DNA of 64,000 bases from Malurus cyaneus samueli (lineage: Eukaryota; Chordata; Aves; Passeriformes; Maluridae): positions 46,492,750 to 46,556,749 of the forward strand of contig CM019236.1 in NCBI GenBank assembly GCA_009741485.1, given 5' to 3'. Position 1 is the first letter of the stretch. Each line of letters opens with the position of its first letter. Below, one piece after another: positions 27,901 through 39,900 of this stretch. The position numbers and the translations under genes were made by a program. The notes below the pieces were generated by a model. The model was not told the origin of the DNA and ran no database searches. It saw nothing but the letters and a program-made list of their open reading frames with translations.

Positions 27901-30900
27901 CTTTCCCTCTGCTACCTGAAACTTTGTTCATGATCTGCTTACCTGTGTGGAAGATTGGGGGGTTAATTGCTAAAGATATAAATTTGTGAAGGGTGCAATC
28001 TTCTTCTGGTCCTCCTAGGAGGAAAGAGAGGCAGTACTTCTTTGTTAGCATGTCTCAGTTGTATTGGATAGATTAGGTACTGGCCTATTACTCATGTAGT
28101 CATATGTGCTTGGTACCCTTCGAAACAGGAGGAAACATTACAGAAAATACTAACCTGTAGTAACTGCCTCAACTTTAACTCCCTGTGGATATTGTCTTTG
28201 AAGTCGGTATAAAATGCATGTTACAGAAGTGTAATTGACGAAATAATTTGGTGTTAAGGGATGCAATTGATTGTTGACTCTATTTGTTGTTTTCCAAGGT
28301 GGAGAAAATTCACAGAGGTGATCAGATCGATACACTTCTTTATCCTGCTAAGAAAATACCACCAGTAGCAAAAAGTGATATCGAGCAAGAAAAGGCGTCT
28401 CACCGTGTTACTTCTTCAAAAGCAGACCCTTTGTTAAAACTGAATATGGAGACCACAGCTGCATCACTTAGTAGCGACTTCAAAGAGAAAGTTGTTAGCA
28501 TCTTGCTGAAGTATTCCAATGGTCTTTGGGCTCATGCCCTTCCCAAAGTGTACCAAGACACTTACCAAGCAAGATTTCCGGAAGTCATTCTAAGTAACCT
28601 AGAGTTGCTGTCAGACGTGTGCACTGTGGACTATGTATCTGAAGTCCCCAGAAAGGCGATCCTCTATGCTAAGCCCCAAAGATGCACTGATGAAAATCTG
28701 AACGTCACTGGGAAAGTCAAGAGGCATGATTCTGTGAAGGCCGCAGCTGAGCAGCACTATGAAGAATCCAAGGACCAATATCTAGAAAACATAACTGTTC
28801 CTCCTCTAATCATTCCATTGGAAGGATCTGTGTCTATCATGGTGTTAGAACTGAAAAACACTAATGACGTCCTAATTAGGCAAGTTTGTATTTTGGAATC
28901 TACCTTTTTTGCTTTATTTAGAAATTCACATGCTTATATTGTGCAGGTCTGCCAGAAAAGAATAGATGAACAGGAGGTTTCAGGACTTTGTTATTTACTT
29001 ACTTTGTTAATGAAAATTAAGAATCTTTTTGTTTATCTGTTTAAATGGAAATTTTCTGAAACTGTTTCTGTCCTGAGCTGATCACTTATATCATTAGCTT
29101 TATCTTGTCTGAGAATCAAAGCACCATCGTACCTCTTGACCTGCCATTGGAAGACTTTATAAAATAACTCTACTACAACACATAATGGTATTCAAATATT
29201 ACCGTTGCACTTACTGAAACATGTTTTGCTTCTATAACTTACACTAACTAGGCATGACATGAGTGTGCTCAGATTCCACTTTGGAAGGATGAGCTTTCAT
29301 CAATCGTTTCTTGACTTGGTTCCTAATCAGTGGGGGACAGTGTAAGAAGTGGATTGTTGCATTACATCTCTTACTTCCAGCATGCAAGGACTTAACACTA
29401 CAAAACTTTCTCCTTTTTCCTGTACATCTTCTAGTTCTGGTGTTATTTATAACTGTGTATGTGGAGTAACAATTCTTAGTTTCCTGTCTGAAACCTTTCA
29501 CCAACTGTACTAAAGAAGGCAAAGCTGGAAGGTTTGGTGCTTTCTCTATTTTGAGACATGGATCAATTCTCAAAGAACTCCGAGGGAAGTGAGCTGATAG
29601 AAACACTCCTCGATATTTGCTAGGCATTCATAACAGGGTGATTGAAGGCAGAGATGATATGCTAGGTACTGTACTTGAATTATCACAAGAAATAATGAAG
29701 AAAATAGTGAGGCAGGAAATTCTGAAAGATTCTTCTGCTTTCTGTAGAGCTGCTGCAGTTGTCTACTAGGTATGTTTATGAAACAAATGTTAAAAAAAAT
29801 TTCAAGTAGCACATATGTGACTGTCACCCCACTTTATCTCAATTACGAAGTAGCTGAATGCTTGCAAAGAAACGAAAAGGCTGTTTCTAGGAAAATCACA
29901 GTTCTCTGAAATGTGATCAGATTTAATTTAATCTTTATAACAGAGTTACCATATCTGCGCTGTTTCTGGGCTTGTAATCTAAACTGTGGTAGAATTGAGC
30001 AGTATCAAGCTCTCTATGAACAAGCTAAAACAGTAGCTACTAGTACAAATTTGTGGGTAAGTTTTCCTTTTGTCTGCTCTAATCTGACTTGTTGCTGAAG
30101 CATTCAGAACTTCCACTTGGATTTTTCCAAAAGTTTATATACTTTATTTAAGAAGACCTGTGTAACACAAACAGTATTAGTATGAACCACTAGGTCAGCA
30201 GCCTAGCATCAAGATAAACCTGGAATATGAGAGTAAATGGCACTTGGTTTAACTGCTTTTTGAAAGATATTTTAGATGCTTTAGTTTGGATCAACCTTAG
30301 TGAAAACTGGATTAAGATGGTGTTTATTAGTGACAGAGTAACTTTTTTTTAATGGGCCTGTTAATGGGAAAAGAGTTTAGATACTAGTGTGCTTAGAAAA
30401 TGTGTATCTTGTATTCATGTGTGCATGTATGGTGTGCAAATGGTCTTACTTATTTTTCATCCTTTTTGAAATTGAATCCTAACTCTTGTGGTTTTTTGTT
30501 TGCAAAATATTGTAGGTATGTGGGCAAAGATTATTCTTCTGCTCAGGAGCAAATGGAAGATGATATGAAGGCATACTACAATCAGAACAGTACAGTGTCA
30601 TCAGCTCAGTCTCTGAGTGTTGGGCAACTTGTTGCAGTCCATGCGGAAGAAGACGCCTGGCTGCGTGCTCGGATTATTTCTCTAGAAGACAACAGAGTAA
30701 AGGCAAGCAATTACCTCTTTTCGCACTTGGGGAAAGAATTGAGACACGCTTGTTTTTTAGATAGACGGTCAGTTCCTACATATGCTGCACTAATGTTCTT
30801 TCTTTTCTTGCCCTGAAGTGCTTCTGTTTTCAGGTATATGAGAAATTAAGATCTTGTGGAAGTTGTAGGATTGATAAAATTAAATGATCTTTCATGTTTT

Positions 30901-33900
30901 TTTCCATAAATAGTTTGAATTTGGGGATTTTGTTTTTAAAAGGGGCTGGGCCCTAGCACTTTGGTACTGAAAACGTACCTTTAATAGGAGAATGGTGTAT
31001 TAACACTGGAGTGGGGCAGAGGAAGGGAAAGGAAAGCACAAAATTCATTAATTCATTTGCTCCTAGGTCTTGTTTGAAGTCTTATACTGAAGTATCTGAC
31101 ATGCACGAAATAGAACAAAAAAAAAAAAAGAGAAAGAATGTACTCTTCCACGCATTCTGGGAGCTATGTAGTATGTGTTTTAGTTAAACCTCATTGAGAT
31201 TATTTAACCTCTCTCTTAAACGTTCCTGTGTCAAGCAGACTCTTATTACCATGTACAATGAAATTGGAACATATATTAGAAGTATTAAAAAAGGTTAGAA
31301 CTTCCCAATATTTTTTTGTCAACATTAATGGTACCTCTTTAATGTTTTTTGTTTCTTCCCCCAGTTAGATGACTTTTTACCCAGGCCTGCTTTAACATAC
31401 TTTCAAAGTTGAACCATTTTATAAATACTTACATGGCCCCTGTATTAGAATTGAGCTTTTTCTGAAAGTTAGAATGATACCCTTCAGCTGGAACTTGGTG
31501 TGGGGTGTCAGAATTTGGTTTTGTGAACGATTGTTGTGTTTAGAGAGGTGGCAAGAATATTAGTGACATGCTTGCTTCTAATTTCTCCCTATTTAGAGCT
31601 ATCAGCCAAAAGAAGGCTACTGCTTTATAGCAGTTTTTGCTGATTAGCCTCTGACACAGTGTTCAGACTTCCTTTCAATATTTGCTATGCTGACCTTTTG
31701 CAGGATAGAGTTTAGAAAAATAGTTGTAGAAAATCCCATCAAAGCCTTATTTCTCTCACTTTAGCTCTAGTTATTTGATGCTAATCAGCAGTTTCTGTAC
31801 CTGTTTTCTACATTGATTGTAGTATGTGCAGCAAAGATAAGTGTAAATCAAAATTATTCTCTTAATGCTGTAAAAGAATAGGCAAAACTTACAATGGCAC
31901 CTAAGTGTTATTTGACTTTTCAACACTTTCAAAACTTTGTAACTAAAAAGTGTGACTTTATTACCTTTTTTAAATGGCTTGAGATAATATATGCTGAATT
32001 TTTCCAGCACACTTCCTATTAAGAATTGAGTTTCTTTACAATAGTTGGCAAGGATCATTTTATAGAGATCTTGAGAAGGAGGCTTTCCCTGAAAACTCTG
32101 AACATTCAAGCAGTGCAGTAAACGTGAAATTGATGGTACTAAACTAGCAAAAAGTAATTTGTCTGTGGCTGCATAGAGAATGTGGTAACTGAATACATTT
32201 TCCCTAGACTCAAGAAAAAGTATTTGATCTTACGCTTTTAATTCCCTTTTCCATTATCAGGTATACTATGTTGATCATGGCTTCACTGAGTTTGTTGAAA
32301 GCAGCAGTGTGTGCAGACTACAGAAACAGTTCAGATCGCTTCCTTTTCAGGCTGCAAAATGTAAACTGGCAGGTAAGGAAAAAGCCAGTGGTGACTACAC
32401 ATGTGCTTACTACTGTTGGCACAGCTTATGGATTGAAGCCTCTGTGAGTCTGAGAGTTCTGATCGTGGTTATTAATAGTTCTGTATGTGTATGATAGATT
32501 TTGTTCAGCACAGCTAATCTAAGCAGACATGGGTATGCATGGAAAGAAGGAAAAGGAAGGAAGAAAGGATGTGAGTAAGAGTTTTACAGAGAATCCTTGA
32601 TATTAGAAGACAATTATATCCTATATCTCTGTCATGGAGATTATTCCTGCACTTAGCATGGATGTCTTTGTCCCTTTAATATATGTAAGCCTAAAGAAAT
32701 AAAAGGAAACATTTACTGTATGTGAAGCAATGTACACTAGCACAACATCTTTTTCCATAAAGGAGACACATCTGCTGTGGCCAGATAAGGCCATGTTTTC
32801 CAAATATGAGCCTATTTAATTATTTTAAGTGATACTTCCCCTTTCACTACTCACATGGTGGCTTCCTAGATTCTGCTGAAATTTATTTACCTGTCTAAAA
32901 CTAGTTGACCTTTTAAACTTTTTTAAAATACTGAATCTTAAATATGAGAAATTGCTGTGAATTAACTTGGCTTTGTTTGGTTGGTTGTTTTTTAATACTT
33001 GGATGTATTGTATTTTTCTCTACACATTTGCCTCAACTCTTTCTGAAGTGGGTCTTTTTCTTTTCTATTCTGCACCCCCTCCCCCTCCCAAGATGTCTGT
33101 CTTTATTAAAAAGGTAGAAATTAAGTAGAATACAAGTAGTAGGGATGCAGTACAACTTCTGTGCACTAACAGTACGGTGTATCTTACAGGACTGGAAGCC
33201 TTCTGTGATGATCCTGTCCTGGTAAAGGCTGTGGAATCACAAACATGCTTCAAGATATTTGCTGTGGAAATACTGGAAAAAAGTGATATTCCTCTTCTTG
33301 TTCTCTATGACACTTCTGGAGAAGATGATATAAACATCAATGCTGTTTGTCTGAAAGCATTGTATGACAAGTCTCTTGAACTGCACCTACAGGTGCCATT
33401 TTCCTGTTTCCTCTTTAATTATTAAAAATCATTGACTGCTGAGGTCTTAGATGAACAGAAGATAGTATTCAGAAATTTGCTGAATTTTGTGTGTTTTCTT
33501 TTTTTTTTCCCTTTCTTGTCAAACTCTTACTGTTGCAGGTAGATGTGCTGTATACCAATGTCAGAGTAACCAGTGTTTTCTCTGATGGAAGCCTGTATTG
33601 CCAAGTGCCATCCAAAGGCTTGTCTAGACTTTCTGAAGTATTGCAGAAACTAGAAGACTACTTTCTTTACAAGGTAAGTTCCATGGTGGGGGAAATGGTG
33701 AAGTCATGCAGCATTTCTCCAGAGTATCAATGATTTTCCTTGCACATAAGTTCAAGTTCAAGTGGTAGCCATAGAGTATTCAAAAAGACTAAAAATTCTC
33801 TTTCAGTTTGGGTTTTTTTGGAGTGTATCTTTCAGTGTGGAAAGTGTCTTTTGATGCTTTCTTTTTCACAAACACTCCCTAGGGTTTAATAACTACTTAC

Positions 33901-36900
33901 AACCTTCTTTATGAATGACTGGTTAGAATAGTGACAATATGGGTCTTAGTGGGAATCTTCTATTGGAAACTGCGTGAGACTGAAACAAAGCCTGTGGAGA
34001 TACTGCCATAGTTTGATTTCTGGAAATTTTACATTATGAAGTTGAGGCTTATAAACAGCTAGGTCTGTGCAAAGTGGCAATAAAAGCACCATAATCAAGG
34101 TCTGTTCTTCTTAACATGACATCCTTGGAGATTCACTGGCTTTGGTCTGATAGATCTGATTCTGCGTATCTTGTCCTTGCACCTTTAGCTTTTGAATGTT
34201 GTGGCTAATATCAACATTAAAGTGATGTATAGGACACATTTTGAAAAGTTTTAAGTTTCTTTAAAATAGGCATGTGGCAGAAAATCTGACATTCCACCAG
34301 CCACTTATAGACACTACAACAATTCTTATTAGACTCAAAGAGAATTTAGGCCAAAGAGAAGAAATCTTAAGAGAATCTAATTTGTAAGAAGAGAGACAAT
34401 TTTGTAATTCAGCTGAGCCTGACACTATCAAATCATGCCATGCAGATCCTTGAAGGTCCTGTTAGAACTGCTGCTTGTGGAACTCTATCAAAGTATTTTA
34501 GGTGTAGAAGTTGAGCTATAGACCTATAGTGGGACCACCTGGAAATATTTTGTACTGAACGTGTTTCATTTATCAGGAATCAGTTTCAAGCAACCTAAAC
34601 AGTGAAAGAAAGTATAATAAACCCTGAAAGATTTAGCAACACAAAGACACAAAGGCAGCCAGAAAGGTGTTTCAAGACCTTCTGTTCTTTGGAGAATACT
34701 TGTTATTTCCTTGCTGCTATCAAAGAAAGAGATTGTTCTTCAGATTCTTTTAGTATCAGGCTTTGCAGCTTGTCTTGAGGTCCTTAATTCATTTTACTTG
34801 AGAATTTAAACGAAATAAGGTGTTGACTGTTCTTCAAATAGAGTTTCATGTTTTTTATAGAGTAGCCATTGTCTCATCATATTGTTTAGGATTATCATGG
34901 TGAATGTCACCCCCATGAGACTTTCATTTGACTCAGTAGTGAATTTGGTTTGTTAAATACCTCAAGAAATTGTATGTTCTAGAATATAAGCTAGGATCTT
35001 CCTCACTTGTCTGTCATAGCTCTTAACTGCTCTTGCTTTTCAGAGTTGTTGGTGATTTCCTATTATGTTTCCAAATGTGGCTTCCTAGCCCTGGCACTTT
35101 GTATTCACTCAATTTTCCTGTAAGATTCAGAGCTTGGAATGAAAAGATCTTCCAATTTGGAAGCTTAAAGCAATGTGATTTAAAAAAAAAGCTGCTAAAG
35201 CTGGAAAGATTCTCTTTATTTGAAACAGAGCTTTTACTTCTCTGTACTGTTCATGCTGTGTGTTGCTTTTCAAATGGTTAGTTGAGTGCCAGATAGTAAG
35301 TCTGTGCTTTTTGACTTCTGGTTTTGTATTTGCAGCAGACACCTGAGTTCAATGTATCACTTCCTTTCTGTGGAAAAATCTGCTTATTTCCTTCCAAAGG
35401 AAAATGGGCACGTGTAGAGGTAAGAAGCATTTAAAAAGCAGCTACAGTTTGTCCACATAGCAATGTCTCTTCTTTTGTTTCAACTCAATCTGATTCTTCC
35501 ATTTCCATGAAACATTTTATAGTGTGTGTTTCACTGTTGAGTTTTTAACCTCGAAACTATGCTCTTGCTTTCTTCTTTCAGATAAAAATTATTCACACTA
35601 GACGGGCACTTGATGTGCAGTTCATGGATAGTGGAACAGTTGCAACTGTAAAAGTGTCAGAGCTCAAAGAAATCCCACCACAGTTCCTGAGAGAAGTAAT
35701 TGCAATACCTCCTCAGGTATGTTAAAGTTAACCTGTATTAGATTGCTTGGCACTGTTTGTAGTGCTGCTACTTCCAGGTTTATGTAATGGAATTCTGTTT
35801 TGTTTCATTGCATTCAACATTGCATTTCCGTGTGCATCTTTCCCTGAAAAATTCACAGTGTGATCCTGTGGGTGGGCAGGATGTTGTGTATGTGTCATGG
35901 TATTGGATTTGCATTTTTCTGTGTCTCTTTCTGTTTGTTATATGTGATGGACTCAGTCAGCATTATTCTCTGAATTGAAACTTGTGGACCCAGTTTTGTA
36001 TTAATAAATTACATGTCACATGTTTAATTCTGTTCTTAGGCTATAAAATGCTGCCTGGCAGATCTGCCTCCTAACACTGGCATGTGGACTCCAGATGCTG
36101 TACTGTGGCTGAGAGATGCTGTAATGAATTGTTCTGAATTTAGCATGAAGGTAAATAGTCAAAATGCCTATGAGACTTGGTATCACATAGGCATGTGAGA
36201 AGAGCATTGGGAGAACGACTTTAAAAGCTTAACTACTCATCATACTGCTTTTTGTTATGGAAGTGTAAAAGTTTGTAACCAGCTGTAGGACATAAATTCT
36301 ATATTTTTTCCCCATTCTTAATTTAGCAGGCGTCATTTCCCATAATGACAGGATGATATTTTGAAGGATGAAGTTTTAGTATTTAATTGTTGTTTAGATC
36401 TGTGTGAACACTGGCTACTGTTCCCTTGAAATCTATAATTGTACACGCAGTACTGACATTGGAACTGTTGGATGGAATAACGTTGAATACATGTTTTCTA
36501 TTTGCTTAAAATTAGTAGAATAGCTGCAGGTGCTTTTTGTCTTTTTATCTGTTGTGAATGGCTTATTGCCTACAATTTCATTAATTTCTTTGGGGGAACC
36601 TTGAAAATGCTTCTGTGCATAAAATGCAGTGAACTGTTGCTGATTTAGTTTCTGTACAAAATCCAATGTGCCTTTAATAGTTATTAATCGGATGTTAAAC
36701 TGTATTTTGTGTTCCAAGGTGGTTAAACAGGATGCGTCAAAGGGAATTGCACACATTTACTTGTTCACTCCGGAGAATTTCCGAGACATGGATCGAAGCA
36801 TCAATAGACAGATCAAAAATGCAGACTTGTGGAAGCATCAGAAAGATGTTTTCTTGAGTGTGACACCCAGTGGGACTAGTTCCACAAAAGCTCTAGGTGA

Positions 36901-39900
36901 TGCTGTTTCAGCTCTGCACTTATCAAGTGGGAAGCTGGAGAAGAGTTTCCCTGATTCAGGCAGAGAACCCAGCAGTGCAGTGTCCACCACTGATATGCCT
37001 CCCGCTCTCCCCTTGCCAAAGCCGGAAGAGCTCATGGATGTCTACGTCTCAGTGGCCTGCCATCCAGGTCACTTCGTTGTCCAGCCTTGGAATGAGCTAA
37101 ACAATCTGTATGCCCTAATGGAAGAAATGATCCTGTACTACAGCGGGGCAGAAGAGAAACCTGTGAACATTGAAAAAAACAAGCTGTACGCAGCTAAAAT
37201 CGGAGATGAGTAAGTAGATGCTTAAATTACTTAAAATCTTTGAAAGCAAGCTTAACTCTGCTAAGCTAGGCAAGCCTAGCTTTGTTTAGTCCACATTGTT
37301 AACAAGGTGGCAGATGTCCAATGATATCTCAGAGATTAAGGGAGTAAATGAGGTTGCAGTCTCTTCACGCTTACAGATTGTAGCTGGGATAGTTGACTTT
37401 TATTCAGCTAAATCCAGATCTGGGAAGTCTGAGATAAGTTGGTGAAGATCTTTTGGTTGTGTACTGTTGTTCTGGTGCTTTGACAGTATGTGAATATGAA
37501 TTCAAATTGACTTCTTATTCTCCCCCTTTTAGGTGGTACAGGGTCATAATAAAAGGGATTCTTAGAAACGGGTTTTTATCAGTGTATGAGCTGGACTATG
37601 GCAAACATGAGTTTGTCAGCATACGGAAAGTGCAGCCACTCCTGGATACGTTTAGAAGACTACCTTTCCAAGCTATCACGGCTCAGCTTGCAGGTAGGGA
37701 TCAAGCATTTGCAATTTTGTTTTTGTTGAAGTCTTACATTGGTGGGGATACAAAATGAACAGAACTGTAAACTGGACAAAGTCAAACTTTATGAATAGGT
37801 TTTTTTCTGCATGTTTATGTCATCAAAGTAGCACTGCTTTTATTCTTGGCATAGGTGATGATGATGATGATTATTTGTTTAATTTAATGCAGTACTTTAA
37901 GTTAGCATGTGTGAGAATGAAGACTGCTTAAACTTTCCTGGCAGCAGCTTTTCATTGTCATAAAATTTTATCATTTAATATGTGTGATATCTACTATGCA
38001 AAGGACATGGGGAAATGACAACAGAATGGTTTTGATCATGTAACATAACCAATTACCACGTGTGAATGTTGTAATATATCTGTTAATAAGAACTTAATGT
38101 TCTGATTATCATAGTTTGCCTAAAATTAGGAACTTACATGCTGGATTTCTAGAGAAATATTTCGTATATATCCTTACCTTATTGTAATTTACAGTTCCCC
38201 AGTGCATATTTGGAATCTGGAGCTGCCTGAAATCTATTGGTTTTCTCAAACAAACAAAAAACTCCACAAGGGGGTGGGGTCTTTCAATAAGATTACGTAA
38301 GATAATTTCCTTGAAAATATGGGGCATAGAGACTAGGCATACATCTGAGAGAATTTAAAAAATAAAACTTGATCTCTCCTTGCTGTATTTTCTCCCCTTT
38401 TAAAGCTTTTTCTTTATTTTTGCATTGCTTTCAGATGTATGTGTCTCATCTTAGTCAGCTGCTGCTTTCTGACTCTGGTCACTAGCAGTAGTCTAGATTT
38501 CAGTCACAGAACATGTTTGTTGGAAGTGACAGGCTACAGAGTTAGTGCTCTGTGCCTTCTGTAGATCTGCTTTCCAGCATAGCCTCAGTGTGACCTTGGG
38601 GGTTGCTATAAACTAGTGATGGATGATGGATGTGCTGCCGACAGGCTGCGTCCTTGGAGTGCACTGCTGTAATGGATTTTGAGCTATTTCTGTCTTCCGG
38701 AGTAGTACAGGATCCAGCACAGCAGCAAGACTTCAAGTCATTTGCCTTTTCTGCTTCACAGAGTCTCCCAAGTAGCTAGTTAAGTTGCCTCTGAGATGTT
38801 TCATGTTGTCAAAGCAGACCAGCTGAGCCTGGAAGACCTGTAACTATTGTCTTGCTATTCTTCCACTTTTTTCTCTCTATTTTCATGTCTCATGCCTCTT
38901 AGTCTCTGATCTGTTTCCTTGTAAATTCCCATTTGCTTTCACAATAGCCTTTCCTAGCATTAATTACCCTTTTTTAAGTGTTGATTAACTATTGGCTTTT
39001 AATTCCTTCCGTAATCTGCAGGCATCTGTGTTCATCTGTGTTCCTTTGTTGTCCTATTGGTGGCAAGCTGCTGCTGCTAATAGTAAAAGCAAAGTACCAT
39101 CACTTTGCTGTTCTGCTCTTTTATCCATAAACTGGCTTTTGCATATTCCTGCATATTTGTGTCTAGATGCTGTACACCAGCAGTGGTGTGGGGAGACTGA
39201 ATCCTAAGTCTGCAGGAGCCACTTATTTCTAGGTAGATTACAGCCATATTCAAAAACCAGCAGATTTGACTTTCTGGGATGCTGCTCTGAAAAAAGTAAG
39301 AGCAGTTGTGGAACATTTTTAGGTGTCATTTCTCTTTGTTTCTGCCCTTGGTATGTCTAGTTTGGGACTTGAAGTTTTGTCAGGTGTTTTAGTAGCTGAT
39401 GCCGCTTTGAGATGAAGAAAACTTACTATAAAGCAAGGCCAACATAACAAATAATTTCAGCATCCTCAGGCTGAAGACAAAGAAAGCTTGCTTTGAAAGG
39501 ATCTTTAGTTCCCTTTTTGTCCTAGTTCCTGATAAGCCCTGGTCATGCAAGGCAGCTAATATTCTTTCAATAGCTCATTGAGTCAGTGCATTTGCCTTTC
39601 ACTTCTGCAAACATGTCCATGTCTTTAGGCTTCATGAAAAAATAAATGTCCTAGTCTGTGTAATAATTAAGATTGTTTGTGTGGGAGATGAGTGAGATTG
39701 TGTTTCTTTTCTAGATTTAAGTTGCATTCATTAGCACTTTAAAATCAGTTTTCTCAAGTATTTAAATTCAGACTTCTTTATGAACTTAATCAGATTGGTC
39801 TGGTCTATAAATGACCTTCTGTTTTGCTTTACATTTGTCCTAGGAGTGAAAAACCAGCAATGGTCAGAAGAGGCTTCCATAGTGTTTCGGAATCTTGTAG

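Larger units (their letters stand above)
14653..28298. other. TDRD7 long intron (13.6 kb) between LOTUS-2 and LOTUS-3 exons
   Basis: This is the longest intron of the gene (GTAAGT to TTTCCAAG). It holds most of the CR1 fragments in the window: about 18.24-20.33, 22.75-22.93, 24.37-25.67 and 25.84-25.92 kb. It also has a short hairpin (16474-16506) and an AT-rich tandem duplication of a 16-17-bp unit (about 17715-17748). The stretches 14.65-18.2, 20.35-22.7, 22.95-24.35 and 25.95-28.3 kb show nothing else I can name. Confidence 0.85.

Noticed and set aside
28882..29081. Continuation of the LOTUS-3 exon frame to a stop at 29081, as if a terminal exon
   Set aside because: The added residues have no TDRD7 homology, and the next homologous exon joins perfectly from the GC donor at 28880. 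It could at most be an intron-retention isoform.
30691..30702. GT donor at 30697 for the first Tudor-1 exon
   Set aside because: Not fully excluded, but it is a weak site and would remove two residues that are conserved in spacing. The GC donor at 30703 fits better.
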